Source of the DNA: Mycolicibacterium sp. HK-90
GTDB taxonomy: Bacteria; Actinomycetota; Actinomycetes; Mycobacteriales; Mycobacteriaceae
Reading direction: 5' to 3'
Assembly (NCBI RefSeq): GCF_030486405.1
Contig: NZ_CP129613.1
Span: forward strand, 6,386,001-6,450,000
DNA length: 64,000 nt
Shown here: in pieces, positions 27,421 through 35,443 of the stretch
How the letters are laid out: each line of letters begins with the position of its first letter
Numbering within the stretch: position 1 is the first letter of the stretch
Made by a program: the position numbers and the translations under genes
The notes under the pieces: generated by a model
The model's input: the letters and a program-made list of their open reading frames with translations, nothing else
Told to the model about the DNA's origin: nothing
The model's database searches: none

Positions 27421-27906
27421 TCACGCGGCCAGCAGGTCGTCGATCTGATTGATCGCCGACGAGGCGCCCTCGACCACACCCATGTCCAGCACCTGCTGAA
27501 GCGCCTCGGCGGAGGCGTAGGTGCTGACGTACACCGCGCGCGTGCCGCCGTTGTGCTCGGCGAAGGTGTAGACGTTCTTCGAGACCGGCATGTCGGGGTT
27601 CGGGTTGAAATCCTCGTCGGCGAAACCGTCATCGAACGCGAAGCTGGTCGGCTCGTCGACAGCCGTGATCTCCCAGTACCCGGCGTACTTCTCGCCCTCC
27701 GGTCCGGTCATGAAGTACGTCATGCGTCCGCCCGGGGCCAGGCTGTGGTCGACCACCGTCGCCGGGAATGTCGGCGGCCCCCACACCTTTTCCAGCTGAC
27801 GCGGATCGGCGTAGACCTGCCAGACGCGCGCCACCGGCGCGGCGAAATCGGCGGTGATCGTCAGGGTCAGGTTGTCGAGATCGTGCTGAACGTCGGTCAC
27901 AGGCAT
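27421..27906 (-). CDS. SRPBCC (AHSA1/START-like) domain protein
   Basis: This 161-residue protein has the AHSA1-like START fold: an N-terminal strand (LTLTITADFAAPVARVWQVY), a WGPP turn near residue 42 and a C-terminal helix. Such proteins are usually paired with an ArsR regulator, as here, and may bind a hydrophobic ligand. The stop codon of the ArsR gene is 3 bases before the start, and AAGGAGG precedes the ATG. No ligand can be deduced. Confidence 0.85.
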   Translation of the reverse strand: MPVTDVQHDLDNLTLTITADFAAPVARVWQVYADPRQLEKVWGPPTFPATVVDHSLAPGGRMTYFMTGPEGEKYAGYWEITAVDEPTSFAFDDGFADEDFNPNPDMPVSKNVYTFAEHNGGTRAVYVSTYASAEALQQVLDMGVVEGASSAINQIDDLLAA

Positions 27907-27909
27907 GGT

Positions 27910-28248
27910 TCAGTCCTCCTTGGGATCGGATGCGATGAGTTCGTCGATGCGGGCGATGCGTCCACGCCAAACCTGTTCCAGCTCAGTCAACATGGACGCC
28001 ACCGATCGCACTGCCTGCACGTCGCCACTGGCCAGCTGCTCACGACCAACGCGTCGCTTGGCGAGCAGTCCGGCCTTCTCCAGCACGGCAACGTGCTTCT
28101 GTACCGCGGCGAAGCTCATGTCGTACTTCGCCGCGAGCACGGAGACCGAGTGCTCCCCGGCCAGTACCCGGCGCATGATGTCGCGCCTGGTCCGGTCGGC
28201 GAGTGCGTGGAACAGGGCATCGGCCCGGTCCTCATCGTCCTCGGTCAC
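27910..28248 (-). CDS. ArsR-family repressor
   Basis: This 112-residue winged-helix protein has the ALADRTRRDIMRRVL entry helix and a recognition region DMSFAAVQKHVAVLEKAGLL. It lacks the CxC metal site of classical ArsR proteins, so it is probably a metal-independent member. It is read with the SRPBCC gene as an operon. The GTG at 28248 is preferred over a TTG at 28263 because the region between is not family-like. A perfect palindrome at 28259-28276 lies 10 bases upstream. Confidence 0.88.
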   Translation of the reverse strand: MTEDDEDRADALFHALADRTRRDIMRRVLAGEHSVSVLAAKYDMSFAAVQKHVAVLEKAGLLAKRRVGREQLASGDVQAVRSVASMLTELEQVWRGRIARIDELIASDPKED

Positions 28249-28258
28249 GACCCCAATA

Positions 28259-28276
28259 TACAACCGATCGGTTGTA
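28259..28276. promoter_or_regulatory. 18-bp perfect palindrome, likely ArsR operator
   Basis: TACAACCGATCGGTTGTA is an uninterrupted 18-bp dyad immediately upstream of the ArsR gene. ArsR repressors bind short perfect dyads at their own promoters. The flanking AATATA could be a -10 element read on the minus strand. This is the strongest operator in the window. Confidence 0.88.
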
Positions 28277-28281
28277 CGTTG

Positions 28282-28662
28282 TCAAGCGTTGACCGCGGCC
28301 TGCATGGCCGCGCCGTCGAGATAGGACTGCTTGCTGGTGACCAGCCCCGCCTCTACCGACACGACGTCCACCAGGTCGATCTCCACGGGCGCACCCGTGG
28401 GCGTGGTGCCGGTCATCGTCCACTCCGCCACCCAGTAGTCCGCGCCCACCCGCAGGGACACCGGCTCGAAGCGCAGATCCGGCACGAGGGCGAAGACCCC
28501 GGCCGCGGCCTGCCGAATCGCCTCTGGCCCGCGTGCCGGCTGCTGTCCCGCGTGCACGTGAAACACCGAGTCGGCGCTGTGCATGGTGGCAATGGCGTCG
28601 GGATCGTGAGCCGTCCACGCGGCGTGGTACCGCTCGAACAGGGCTCGGGTTGACTCGTTCAC
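28282..28662 (-). CDS. SnoaL-like polyketide-cyclase-fold protein
   Basis: This 126-residue SnoaL-like domain (RALFERYHAAWTAHDPDAI start, WTMTGTTPTGAPVEIDLVDV core) is a cone-shaped alpha+beta barrel. Members include ketosteroid isomerase-like enzymes. No catalytic residue can be assigned safely. The GTG at 28662 follows GAGGAGGA by 5 bases, a good ribosome site. It is divergent from the TetR gene at 28729. Confidence 0.8.
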   Translation of the reverse strand: MNESTRALFERYHAAWTAHDPDAIATMHSADSVFHVHAGQQPARGPEAIRQAAAGVFALVPDLRFEPVSLRVGADYWVAEWTMTGTTPTGAPVEIDLVDVVSVEAGLVTSKQSYLDGAAMQAAVNA

Positions 28663-28728
28663 GAATCCTCCTCAGTAGTTGGGTCAGCTCCCGGCGTCGG
28701 TCACTCGACAGGTAGCGTTCGGTTCGGT

Positions 28729-29361
28729 ATGGCGGAAAAGAGTCTCAGCGACCGGGCACAGCGTCGCCGGATGCGTACGGCCGGCCCGATCATGGACGCC
28801 GCCGAGCGGCTGTTCGCCGTGAAAGGTCTGACGCGGACGACCGTTGACGAAATCGCCGCCGCGGCCGATGTTTCGGTCGGGACCGTCTACTTCCATTTCG
28901 AGTCGAAGGACGGGTTGTATCTCGCGCTCGTGGAGCGCGCACTCGATGTCAACGAGGAGTACATGGCCCGGATCGACCGGGATCGTGGGCCGTTCGACCG
29001 CGTGCTGCAGTCCGGGGACTGCTACCTGCGCTTCTTCCTCGACCATCCGGACAAGTTCAGGATCGTGGTGCTGCGGGTGCTGGAGCCGTCCAGCGGCGGA
29101 ACGCTCGAAGACGCCGAACGGCGGATCGCGGCACGCGTGCGGCGGATCGTCGGCAACGTCGAAGCCGACCTCGCCGAGGCGCGCGAGGCCGGGTTGATCC
29201 GCGACGTAGACGTACCCACCACGATGCAGTTCCTGTGGGGAGCGTGGAACGGCGTGATCGCCCTCGCCTTGCGCCAAGACGATCTCGCCCTCAGCTTCAC
29301 CGAACTTGAGCATTGCCTCGAACTCGGTCGCGGACTGGTTCGCAATGCTCTGCAGGCATGA
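28729..29361 (+). CDS. TetR-family regulator
   Basis: This 210-residue TetR has a helix-turn-helix with VSVGTVYFHFESKDGLYLALVE as the recognition segment (about residues 45-66) and a C-terminal ligand domain. It is divergent from the SnoaL-like gene and followed by a convergent amidohydrolase gene. No clear dyad operator was found in the 66-bp divergent region, which limits target prediction. Confidence 0.85.
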   Translation: MAEKSLSDRAQRRRMRTAGPIMDAAERLFAVKGLTRTTVDEIAAAADVSVGTVYFHFESKDGLYLALVERALDVNEEYMARIDRDRGPFDRVLQSGDCYLRFFLDHPDKFRIVVLRVLEPSSGGTLEDAERRIAARVRRIVGNVEADLAEAREAGLIRDVDVPTTMQFLWGAWNGVIALALRQDDLALSFTELEHCLELGRGLVRNALQA

Positions 29362-29373
29362 GTGGTTGTCTCC

Positions 29374-30297
29374 TCAGACCCTCGCCACGTGACGCCGGTA
29401 CCAGCGCCGTCCGTGCCACCGTTGGTAGTGCCAGGTGGCGCTCGCCAGCGCGCCGCGCGAATGCAGCCAGTACCGGTCCGGTGGCTCGAGTGCCGGCGCT
29501 CGGCGCCCGACCTCGATCGCCCCGAGGACCACGCCCTCACCCTCGTCGGCGCGGCGTTCGGCGACGATGCTCCCGGCTGCGTCGGCGATGAGCGTCGATC
29601 CCTCGAAATGGCCCTGGTAGCCCACCGGTAACCAGGGCATCGGGCACGTCAACTCGCCGGCATGTGCGGCGTGAAGCACCGGCGCGCCAACATATTTCGC
29701 GAACGACGCGGCCGCAGCCCTGGCCGTCGCGCAGTTGTCGCGTTCCCAGCGGTCGAACACGGCGCGCGGAGTCCACTCCGGAATCGACCACCACCCCGAA
29801 CCGGTCATGACCAGATCGACGCGCGACCTCAGCCGACGAACCGTCTGGGTGCGCATCAGCTCCCAGCACACCGCGGCCCCGACCTGGTGGTCCCCGTGGG
29901 CAAACACCCCGTCGTCCTGGCCGCCGATGTAGAAAGCGTTCTCCCACATGGTCGGAAGATCCTTGTCATGCCGACCGATGACGCCCTCGGGGGCGACGGC
30001 GAGATACGCGTTGCGCACGTGCCCGTCGGCGTCGCGACACAGGAACGAACCACCGACGAGCGCCTGATGTCGACGGGCCAACGCGTGGAGCAACTCGGTG
30101 GCCGCTCCGTCGGGCGGTAAGGCCGCGTCCTTCAGCCCGTCGACGAAACCGATGCCGGTCGAAAAGAACTCGGGTAACGCGATGATCTTCGCCCCTGCGC
30201 GGCCGGCCTCGTCGCCGAGCCGTTCGGCTGCCGCGAGGTTGGCGGAAATGTCTCCGACCACCGCTTCGAGTTGGATCGCCGCCGCGAGGGTCCGCAT
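29374..30297 (-). CDS. Carbon-nitrogen hydrolase (nitrilase superfamily)
   Basis: This 307-residue protein has the nitrilase-superfamily triad Glu43 (LPEFF), Lys112 (HDKDLP) and Cys144 (AAVCWELMRT). Members hydrolyse amides, nitriles or carbamoyl groups. Family branch and substrate are not clear. It is divergent from an OYE-type gene. Confidence 0.88.
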   Translation of the reverse strand: MRTLAAAIQLEAVVGDISANLAAAERLGDEAGRAGAKIIALPEFFSTGIGFVDGLKDAALPPDGAATELLHALARRHQALVGGSFLCRDADGHVRNAYLAVAPEGVIGRHDKDLPTMWENAFYIGGQDDGVFAHGDHQVGAAVCWELMRTQTVRRLRSRVDLVMTGSGWWSIPEWTPRAVFDRWERDNCATARAAAASFAKYVGAPVLHAAHAGELTCPMPWLPVGYQGHFEGSTLIADAAGSIVAERRADEGEGVVLGAIEVGRRAPALEPPDRYWLHSRGALASATWHYQRWHGRRWYRRHVARV

Positions 30298-30401
30298 GAA
30301 AGATCACCATAACTGAACGCGACTTCAAAAACTGAGGAATCGTGCAATACTCGGCCGATGATCGGCGGTCCGTCCCGGCTTCTCGATAGTGTGCGGCCAC
30401 G

Positions 30402-31670
30402 ATGAGCCGCGTCGACGAGCCGCTGACCCTGGCCTGTGGGCAGACCCTGGCCAATCGGTTGATGAAAGCCGGGCTCAGTGAACAGCTGAGCGACCGCGAA
30501 CACGCCCCGACGCCGCGGCTCGAACGCCTCTACGGCCGCTGGGGACACAGCGGGTGCGGATTGATCATCACCGGCAACGTGACGGTGGACCGGCTCCACC
30601 TTGCCGAACCGCGCAACGTCGCCATCGAAGACGCTCGCGACCACGATCGGCTGTCCCGCTGGGCCCAGGCCGCGAAGCGGGGCGGTACGCACGTCTGGGT
30701 ACAACTCAATCACCCTGGGCGCCAGGCAAACCCACTCGCCGGACGCACCCGACCGGTCGCACCCAGCGACGTCCCGCTGGCCATTCCTGGTGCCCCCCGG
30801 CCCCGCGCGCTGACCGGCGCCGAGATAGAGGCGACCGTGCGACGCTTCGCGACCGCCGCGGCGATCGTCAAGAAAGCCGGGTTCGACGGCGTCCAGCTGC
30901 ACGGCGCCCACGGCTACCTCATCTCGCAATTTCTGTCCCCGCTGGCCAACCGGCGCGACGACGAATGGGGTGGCGACCCCCAGCGCCGGATGCGCTTTCC
31001 CGTGGAGGTGCTGCGCGCGGTGCGTGCCGCGGTGGGCGACGAGTTTCCCGTTGCGATCAAACTGAACTCGGCCGACTTCCAACGCGGTGGGTTCACCGAG
31101 GACGAATCCGAGCAAGTCGTCGCCCGCCTCGCCGGTGAGCAGATCGACCTGATCGAGATCAGTGGCGGCACGTTCGAATGGCCGGCGATGATGGGAGCTG
31201 CCGCACGGCAGAGCACGCGCGAACGGGAGGCCTATTTCCTCACCTACGCCGAACGGGTTCGGGCGCATGCCGGCAACGTTCCGCTCGCCGTCACGGGCGG
31301 ATTCCGGTCACGCAGTGCCATGGACCGGGCGCTCGCCGACGGTGCGTGCGACATCGTCGGCCTCGGGCGCCCGCTGTGCGTCGACCCGGAAGCCGCGCAA
31401 CGTCTGCTCGGCGACACCGGGCATTACGCCGCAGCCGGAACGCCACGCATCGCGGCGCGGTCACTGCTGGGCCGCGTCATCGACCTGCACTCCGCCGACG
31501 CGCTGCTCGACGTGCAGTGGCACACCGACCAGATCCACCGGATCGCCAACGGCCTCGACCCCAACCCGGACCGACCGTGGTGGTGCACCATCATGACCAC
31601 CGTGCGGCGCAACGGCCTGGCCGCGATCCCCCGTCCGCGGAAAACGCCGTCGGCGAACCGAGTTCGCTAA
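30402..31670 (+). CDS. OYE-family NADH:flavin oxidoreductase
   Basis: This 422-residue FMN enzyme has the TIM-barrel OYE core with FDGVQLHGAHGYLISQFLSP near residue 163, and an N-terminal KAGLSEQLSD segment near residue 22. It is of the 2,4-dienoyl-CoA reductase-like branch, but no [4Fe-4S] cluster domain is present at the C-terminus. The substrate may be an enone or unsaturated acid. The last codons overlap the convergent MmpS-like gene by 4 bases. Confidence 0.87.
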   Translation: MSRVDEPLTLACGQTLANRLMKAGLSEQLSDREHAPTPRLERLYGRWGHSGCGLIITGNVTVDRLHLAEPRNVAIEDARDHDRLSRWAQAAKRGGTHVWVQLNHPGRQANPLAGRTRPVAPSDVPLAIPGAPRPRALTGAEIEATVRRFATAAAIVKKAGFDGVQLHGAHGYLISQFLSPLANRRDDEWGGDPQRRMRFPVEVLRAVRAAVGDEFPVAIKLNSADFQRGGFTEDESEQVVARLAGEQIDLIEISGGTFEWPAMMGAAARQSTREREAYFLTYAERVRAHAGNVPLAVTGGFRSRSAMDRALADGACDIVGLGRPLCVDPEAAQRLLGDTGHYAAAGTPRIAARSLLGRVIDLHSADALLDVQWHTDQIHRIANGLDPNPDRPWWCTIMTTVRRNGLAAIPRPRKTPSANRVR

Positions 31671-32113
31671 CCCCAGTAGGAGAAGCTGCACACCGGCTTC
31701 ACCTCTGTCTTGAACGACACGAGTTTGTCGCCGTCCATGATGATCGAGCAGCCGAGCGCTTCGTTCCCCCCGTCGGCGGCAACCTCCGACTCCAGTTTCT
31801 CGTAAACGGAGTACTGCTTCTCCCAGGGCAGGGAAACATCCGACTCGGTCTGCTCCTCGCCGCCGTTGATCCGGTAGCGGATCGTCACGGGGGCGGTGCC
31901 GCCGGTGACCCTCATGACTGCCGTACCGACCGGCGCGCCGGTGGGCTCCCCCGCCCCGGGCGACTCGGCCGTCGTGCGAGTCGATTCAGACGCGTCCCGC
32001 GAAGACGCTGTGGTGCTGGTGGTTTGCGCCACGGGTGTCCCGGTCGTCGTGCCGCACCCGACAACCAACAGAACACCGGCAGCTACCGCAGCGAGACCCC
32101 TGAGCAAACGCAT
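31667..32113 (-). CDS. MmpS-like lipoprotein
   Basis: This 148-residue protein has a lipoprotein signal (hydrophobic stretch then lipobox VVGC near residue 20), a Ser/Thr-rich linker and a C-terminal domain resembling MmpS accessory proteins: VMRVTGGTAPVTIRYRI, SLPWEKQY and a disulfide-capable pair of Cys. MmpS proteins assist MmpL lipid exporters; no MmpL gene is near. The ATG at 32113 was chosen because the in-frame extension of 28 residues would hide the signal. Confidence 0.75.
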   Translation of the reverse strand: MRLLRGLAAVAAGVLLVVGCGTTTGTPVAQTTSTTASSRDASESTRTTAESPGAGEPTGAPVGTAVMRVTGGTAPVTIRYRINGGEEQTESDVSLPWEKQYSVYEKLESEVAADGGNEALGCSIIMDGDKLVSFKTEVKPVCSFSYWG

Positions 32114-32190
32114 ACCCGACCCTACGACGGGTTGAGGTGGGTCCGGAGCGGAAATTTCACAGCGCGCACCGGACCGAGCAAAACGCCTGA

Positions 32191-32210
32191 ATGACATCAG
32201 CTGATGTCAT
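32191..32210. promoter_or_regulatory. 20-bp perfect palindrome in the divergent promoter region
   Basis: ATGACATCAGCTGATGTCAT is an exact 20-bp dyad between the divergent MmpS-like (start 32113) and lipase (start 32300) genes. Such dyads bind dimeric GntR or TetR regulators; no regulator gene is adjacent. The dyad begins with an ATG, but no coding role is implied. Confidence 0.75.
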
Positions 32211-32299
32211 ATATTGACCCGACATGTGTTCGCTTCGGCAGCATTCCGAGCGCCGCCGTCTACGAATACCGTCGGGGAATGTCAAGGGGGACAACCATA

Positions 32300-34243
32300 A
32301 TGGCGCACGATTCACGCTGCTCGAAGCACGCCAGACGCACGCCGAAGCGGTACGGGATGTCCGTCGTCGCCGTCGGCATCGGGGTCGGGCTGGCCGGCGC
32401 GAGCGGGCAGGCCGTGGCCTGGGCCGCGCCCGGCGCCACCGACTCATCCGGTACATCGGGTTCGTCCGGCACATCGGGCCAGACCTCACAACAGACGTCG
32501 GGGCAGTCGACCAAGCCGGGTGCGCGAACCGGTAACGGGCCCAGGAAGCCGGCCAACCGCCATGGCACGCGCCCCGGACGGTCGGTGTCGACGGCATCCT
32601 CAACGGCGCCGCCGTCGTCCGCGCCGTCGTCAGCCGGGCCGAGGACCAGACCGAAGACTCCCGGTGCCGCCTCGACCGTGACCGAAACCGATACCGCCGG
32701 CACATCCCCCACGGACGCGACACCGACGGACACCGATGCCCCGACCGGCACGTCACCGGTCGACCTCCCCGGCTCGACGGCACCGCAACCGGCCTGGGCC
32801 GTGGACCGCTTGAGCGAGATCTTCCGTGCCACCAAGCCGAGCGCACCGTTGCGTGCCGCAGGCACACGACCGGCCAAGCCCGAGCCATCACCGCGCGCCG
32901 ACGTGAAGCGTCCTGCCGCCCTGGCCCCGTCCGCCGTCATCGACTCCGTCCTGGCGCCGCTGCGGGAGACAGCGAGCAGGGCGACGCTGCCCGACCTCAC
33001 GGCGGTCGCATCGGCCACCCCCGCGATTCCGGCGAAGACGATCACACTCGTCGCCCCCAAGACCGCCGCCACGACCCCGTCCACCACCACCGCTCCGAGC
33101 GAGCCCGAGCCGTTGTCGCCGATCGCCCAGATCGCCGCGCTGCCCGGCCGCATCGTCAACTCGGTGCTGGAAGTCCTCGACATCACCACCTCGGCCAACG
33201 GGCCGGACGGCCCGCTGAACTTCGCGCCGATCAACGACGCGCTGTTCGCGGCGTTCCGGGAGATCGAAGATCGGCTCGGGCTGACCAAACCGCCCGCCAT
33301 GCAAGAGGTTCCGCCGAAGCTGGTCTACAACGGCCCCACCACGGGCAAGACCCCGACGGTGGCGCAGTTCCTCAACGCCGCGACCGCGGCCTACGTGTTC
33401 GGCGGCACCCCGGGCGACCTGAAACCCTTTGTGGTCGACGGCAAGCAGATGGAATCCACCAATGTGCTGACCGGAATGTCCGCCAAGGCGTGGGTCACCC
33501 CCGAGGGCCAGATAATCATCGCCTACCAGGGCACGACCGGCGGCACGAACCTGTTGGCCAATCCGCTGATCGCGGTGTCCCAGGTGCTCACCGACGTGCA
33601 GGTGATATTCACCGACACCACACCGCAGGCCTTCACCGATGCCCTCGCCTTCCAACAGGAGGTCGAGGCCGCCGCCATCGCGCAGGGCTACCGGCGGGAG
33701 GATATCTTCCTCACCGGCCACTCACTCGGTGGATGGGAGGCGTCCTACGTCGCTCAACAAACCGGCTTGGGCGGCATCGCATTCGAGAGCCCCGGCCTCA
33801 ACACCACGGTCCCGGGCAACGGAGCGAACTCCGGGTTCGTCAACATCCTGACCTACGGCGACACCGCGGCCTACTTCTCGACCGACCTGCCCGGACTGCA
33901 ACCGTTCGTGCCGGAGTACGTGCCCGGGGGCGGCAGCAAGCCGCACTACGGCTCGATCGTGATGATCGGCAATCCCGACGCCGCCATCCCACTGATGAAC
34001 TCGGCGGCGCTGTTGAGCACCGGACCCGTCGGCGCCGCCATCTTCGTCGTGGACATCCTGGTCAACTTCCTCCAGTACCACCTGCCCGGCATCCAGGCCT
34101 ACCACCTGGGTGTCACCCCGGATCCCGGCGTGGTGCCGTGGCTGGGTAACGCGTCGGGTCCGGTCAACGCCGACTACGCCGACATGACGATTCCGGAACT
34201 GCAGAAGGCGGCGTCAGACGCGGGGACGCTGATCAAGCCATGA
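32300..34243 (+). CDS. Secreted class 3 lipase-type protein with long disordered region
   Basis: This 647-residue protein has a long Tat/Sec-like signal peptide (basic KHARRTPKRYGMSVV, hydrophobic core, Ala-rich end near AWAAPGA), then a long disordered Ser/Thr/Pro-rich region (about 45-330) and a C-terminal alpha/beta hydrolase domain (about 340-640) with Ser475 in GHSLGG. The domain resembles lipase class 3. Such modular proteins in mycobacteria are probably surface-exposed. The ATG at 32300 follows AAGGGGG. It would be controlled at the 32191 dyad. Confidence 0.82.
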   Translation: MAHDSRCSKHARRTPKRYGMSVVAVGIGVGLAGASGQAVAWAAPGATDSSGTSGSSGTSGQTSQQTSGQSTKPGARTGNGPRKPANRHGTRPGRSVSTASSTAPPSSAPSSAGPRTRPKTPGAASTVTETDTAGTSPTDATPTDTDAPTGTSPVDLPGSTAPQPAWAVDRLSEIFRATKPSAPLRAAGTRPAKPEPSPRADVKRPAALAPSAVIDSVLAPLRETASRATLPDLTAVASATPAIPAKTITLVAPKTAATTPSTTTAPSEPEPLSPIAQIAALPGRIVNSVLEVLDITTSANGPDGPLNFAPINDALFAAFREIEDRLGLTKPPAMQEVPPKLVYNGPTTGKTPTVAQFLNAATAAYVFGGTPGDLKPFVVDGKQMESTNVLTGMSAKAWVTPEGQIIIAYQGTTGGTNLLANPLIAVSQVLTDVQVIFTDTTPQAFTDALAFQQEVEAAAIAQGYRREDIFLTGHSLGGWEASYVAQQTGLGGIAFESPGLNTTVPGNGANSGFVNILTYGDTAAYFSTDLPGLQPFVPEYVPGGGSKPHYGSIVMIGNPDAAIPLMNSAALLSTGPVGAAIFVVDILVNFLQYHLPGIQAYHLGVTPDPGVVPWLGNASGPVNADYADMTIPELQKAASDAGTLIKP

Positions 34244-34246
34244 GGC

Positions 34247-34663
34247 TCACGCTTGAGCGGACTCTCGCTGAATCTGTTCCGCGGCTTCTTGTTTGATCCG
34301 CTCGAACTGGGCACCCATCGCCTCGGCCAGTGCGGTCGCACCCGACAGCGGCCGCACCATCACCATGAAGTCGTCGATCTTGCCGTCGTCGTCGAGGTGG
34401 AGGAAGTCGCAGCCGGTGATCTTCTTGCCGTCCACCGTGGCCTCGAAGACCAACGCATGATCGCGTCCGGAGGTGTCCTCGATCTCCCGGACGTACCGGA
34501 AGTCCTCGAAGACCCGCAGCACCGCCCGCAGGATCGCCGCGGTGATCGGCTTGCCCGGATAAGGCTTGAACGCGACCGGACTGGTGAACACCACGTCGTC
34601 GGCCAAGAGCGCTTCCATCGCGGCCGCGTCGCGGGCCTCCACTGCCTTCCGGAACGGATGCAT
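34247..34663 (-). CDS. SnoaL-like NTF2-fold protein
   Basis: This 138-residue SnoaL-like protein starts with HPFRKAVEARDAAAMEALLADDVVF, a common opening in limonene-epoxide-hydrolase-like and SnoaL proteins, and has a C-terminal amphipathic helix. Catalytic residues are not identifiable. The ATG at 34663 follows GGAGG. It is divergent from the PadR gene and convergent with the lipase gene. Confidence 0.78.
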   Translation of the reverse strand: MHPFRKAVEARDAAAMEALLADDVVFTSPVAFKPYPGKPITAAILRAVLRVFEDFRYVREIEDTSGRDHALVFEATVDGKKITGCDFLHLDDDGKIDDFMVMVRPLSGATALAEAMGAQFERIKQEAAEQIQRESAQA

Positions 34664-34717
34664 TGCCACCTCCACCTTTTCTCGACAGCCGCGATGCTAG
34701 GCGCCGCCGGTTTCCAT

Positions 34718-34740
34718 AGTCAACATTTTGATTATTAACT
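34718..34740. promoter_or_regulatory. AT-rich imperfect dyad near the PadR start
   Basis: The 23-bp tract between the SnoaL-like and PadR genes is AT-rich in a GC-rich surrounding and begins and ends with AGT and ACT. PadR sites are often AT-rich imperfect dyads (ATGT-like). The symmetry is weak, so it is only a candidate. Confidence 0.35.
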
Positions 34741-34759
34741 TCGCTGCTAGCATCGGCCC

Positions 34760-35335
34760 ATGGCGCTGCGCGACGCGATCCTGGCCACGCTCCTCGACGG
34801 CGAGGCGTCGGGCTATGACCTGGCCAAAGGATTCGACGCGTCGGTCGCCAACTTCTGGATGGCCACCCCCCAACAGCTCTATCGCGAGCTGGACCGCATG
34901 GCGGCCGACGGGCTCATCACGGCCCGCCTCGTCGAACAGGATCGCCGGCCGAACAAGCGGCTGTATTCGCTGACCGATGCGGGCCGACAGGCCTTGCTCG
35001 AGTTCACCGCGATCCCACCGAAGCCCGGGGCGATCCGCGAGGACCTCCTGGTCCAGATCCAGGCGGTGGATTCCGGCAACCTCGAAGCGGTGCGTGCCGC
35101 CCTCACCGAACGCCTGAACTGGGCGACCGCCAAACTCGCGCGCTACCGGCGCGCGCAGGACCACCTGCTGGCCGGGCGAACCGAAGACGGGTACCTGGCC
35201 GAGGCCGAGCGTGTCGGCCCGTACCTGACCTTGTTGCGGGGCATTCGATTCGAGGAGGAGAACATCGACTGGGCAGGCCGCGCCCTGGCCGTCCTCGACC
35301 GGCGCGCGATTCGCCACTCTCCGGTGGCTCGCTGA
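34760..35335 (+). CDS. PadR-family regulator
   Basis: This 191-residue PadR regulator has an N-terminal winged helix (SGYDLAKGFDASVANFWMATPQQLYRELDRM) and a C-terminal Vir-like helical domain that dimerises. PadR proteins repress detoxification or efflux genes in response to phenolic or drug-like ligands. It is likely to control the divergent SnoaL-like gene through the region around 34718. It is not related to the PadR at 60580 beyond the family level. Confidence 0.86.
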   Translation: MALRDAILATLLDGEASGYDLAKGFDASVANFWMATPQQLYRELDRMAADGLITARLVEQDRRPNKRLYSLTDAGRQALLEFTAIPPKPGAIREDLLVQIQAVDSGNLEAVRAALTERLNWATAKLARYRRAQDHLLAGRTEDGYLAEAERVGPYLTLLRGIRFEEENIDWAGRALAVLDRRAIRHSPVAR

Positions 35336-35389
35336 CCACCGCGCCGAGGAAAGCGCCGGGCTCGCGCATGCGTACCGCGGGCAGACGTT

Positions 35390-35442
35390 AATGTGCTTTC
35401 GTCGGCCACAGCGAACGAGCCGACAGAAACGTTAGGCACATT
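35390..35442. repeat. Nested inverted repeats in the leader of the dehydratase gene
   Basis: The outer arms AATGTGC (35390-35396) and GCACATT (35436-35442) and the inner arms GTCGGC (35401-35406) and GCCGAC (35419-35424) are perfect complements. The structure ends 1 base before the ATG at 35444, so it may affect translation; the leader lacks a clear Shine-Dalgarno site. Direct copies of ACGTTA occur near both outer arms. Confidence 0.55.
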
Positions 35443-35443
35443 C

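Noticed and set aside
30354..30366. GCCGAT-G-ATCGGC dyad before the OYE gene
   Set aside because: The arms are 6 bp in GC-rich DNA and could arise by chance; no regulator is adjacent.
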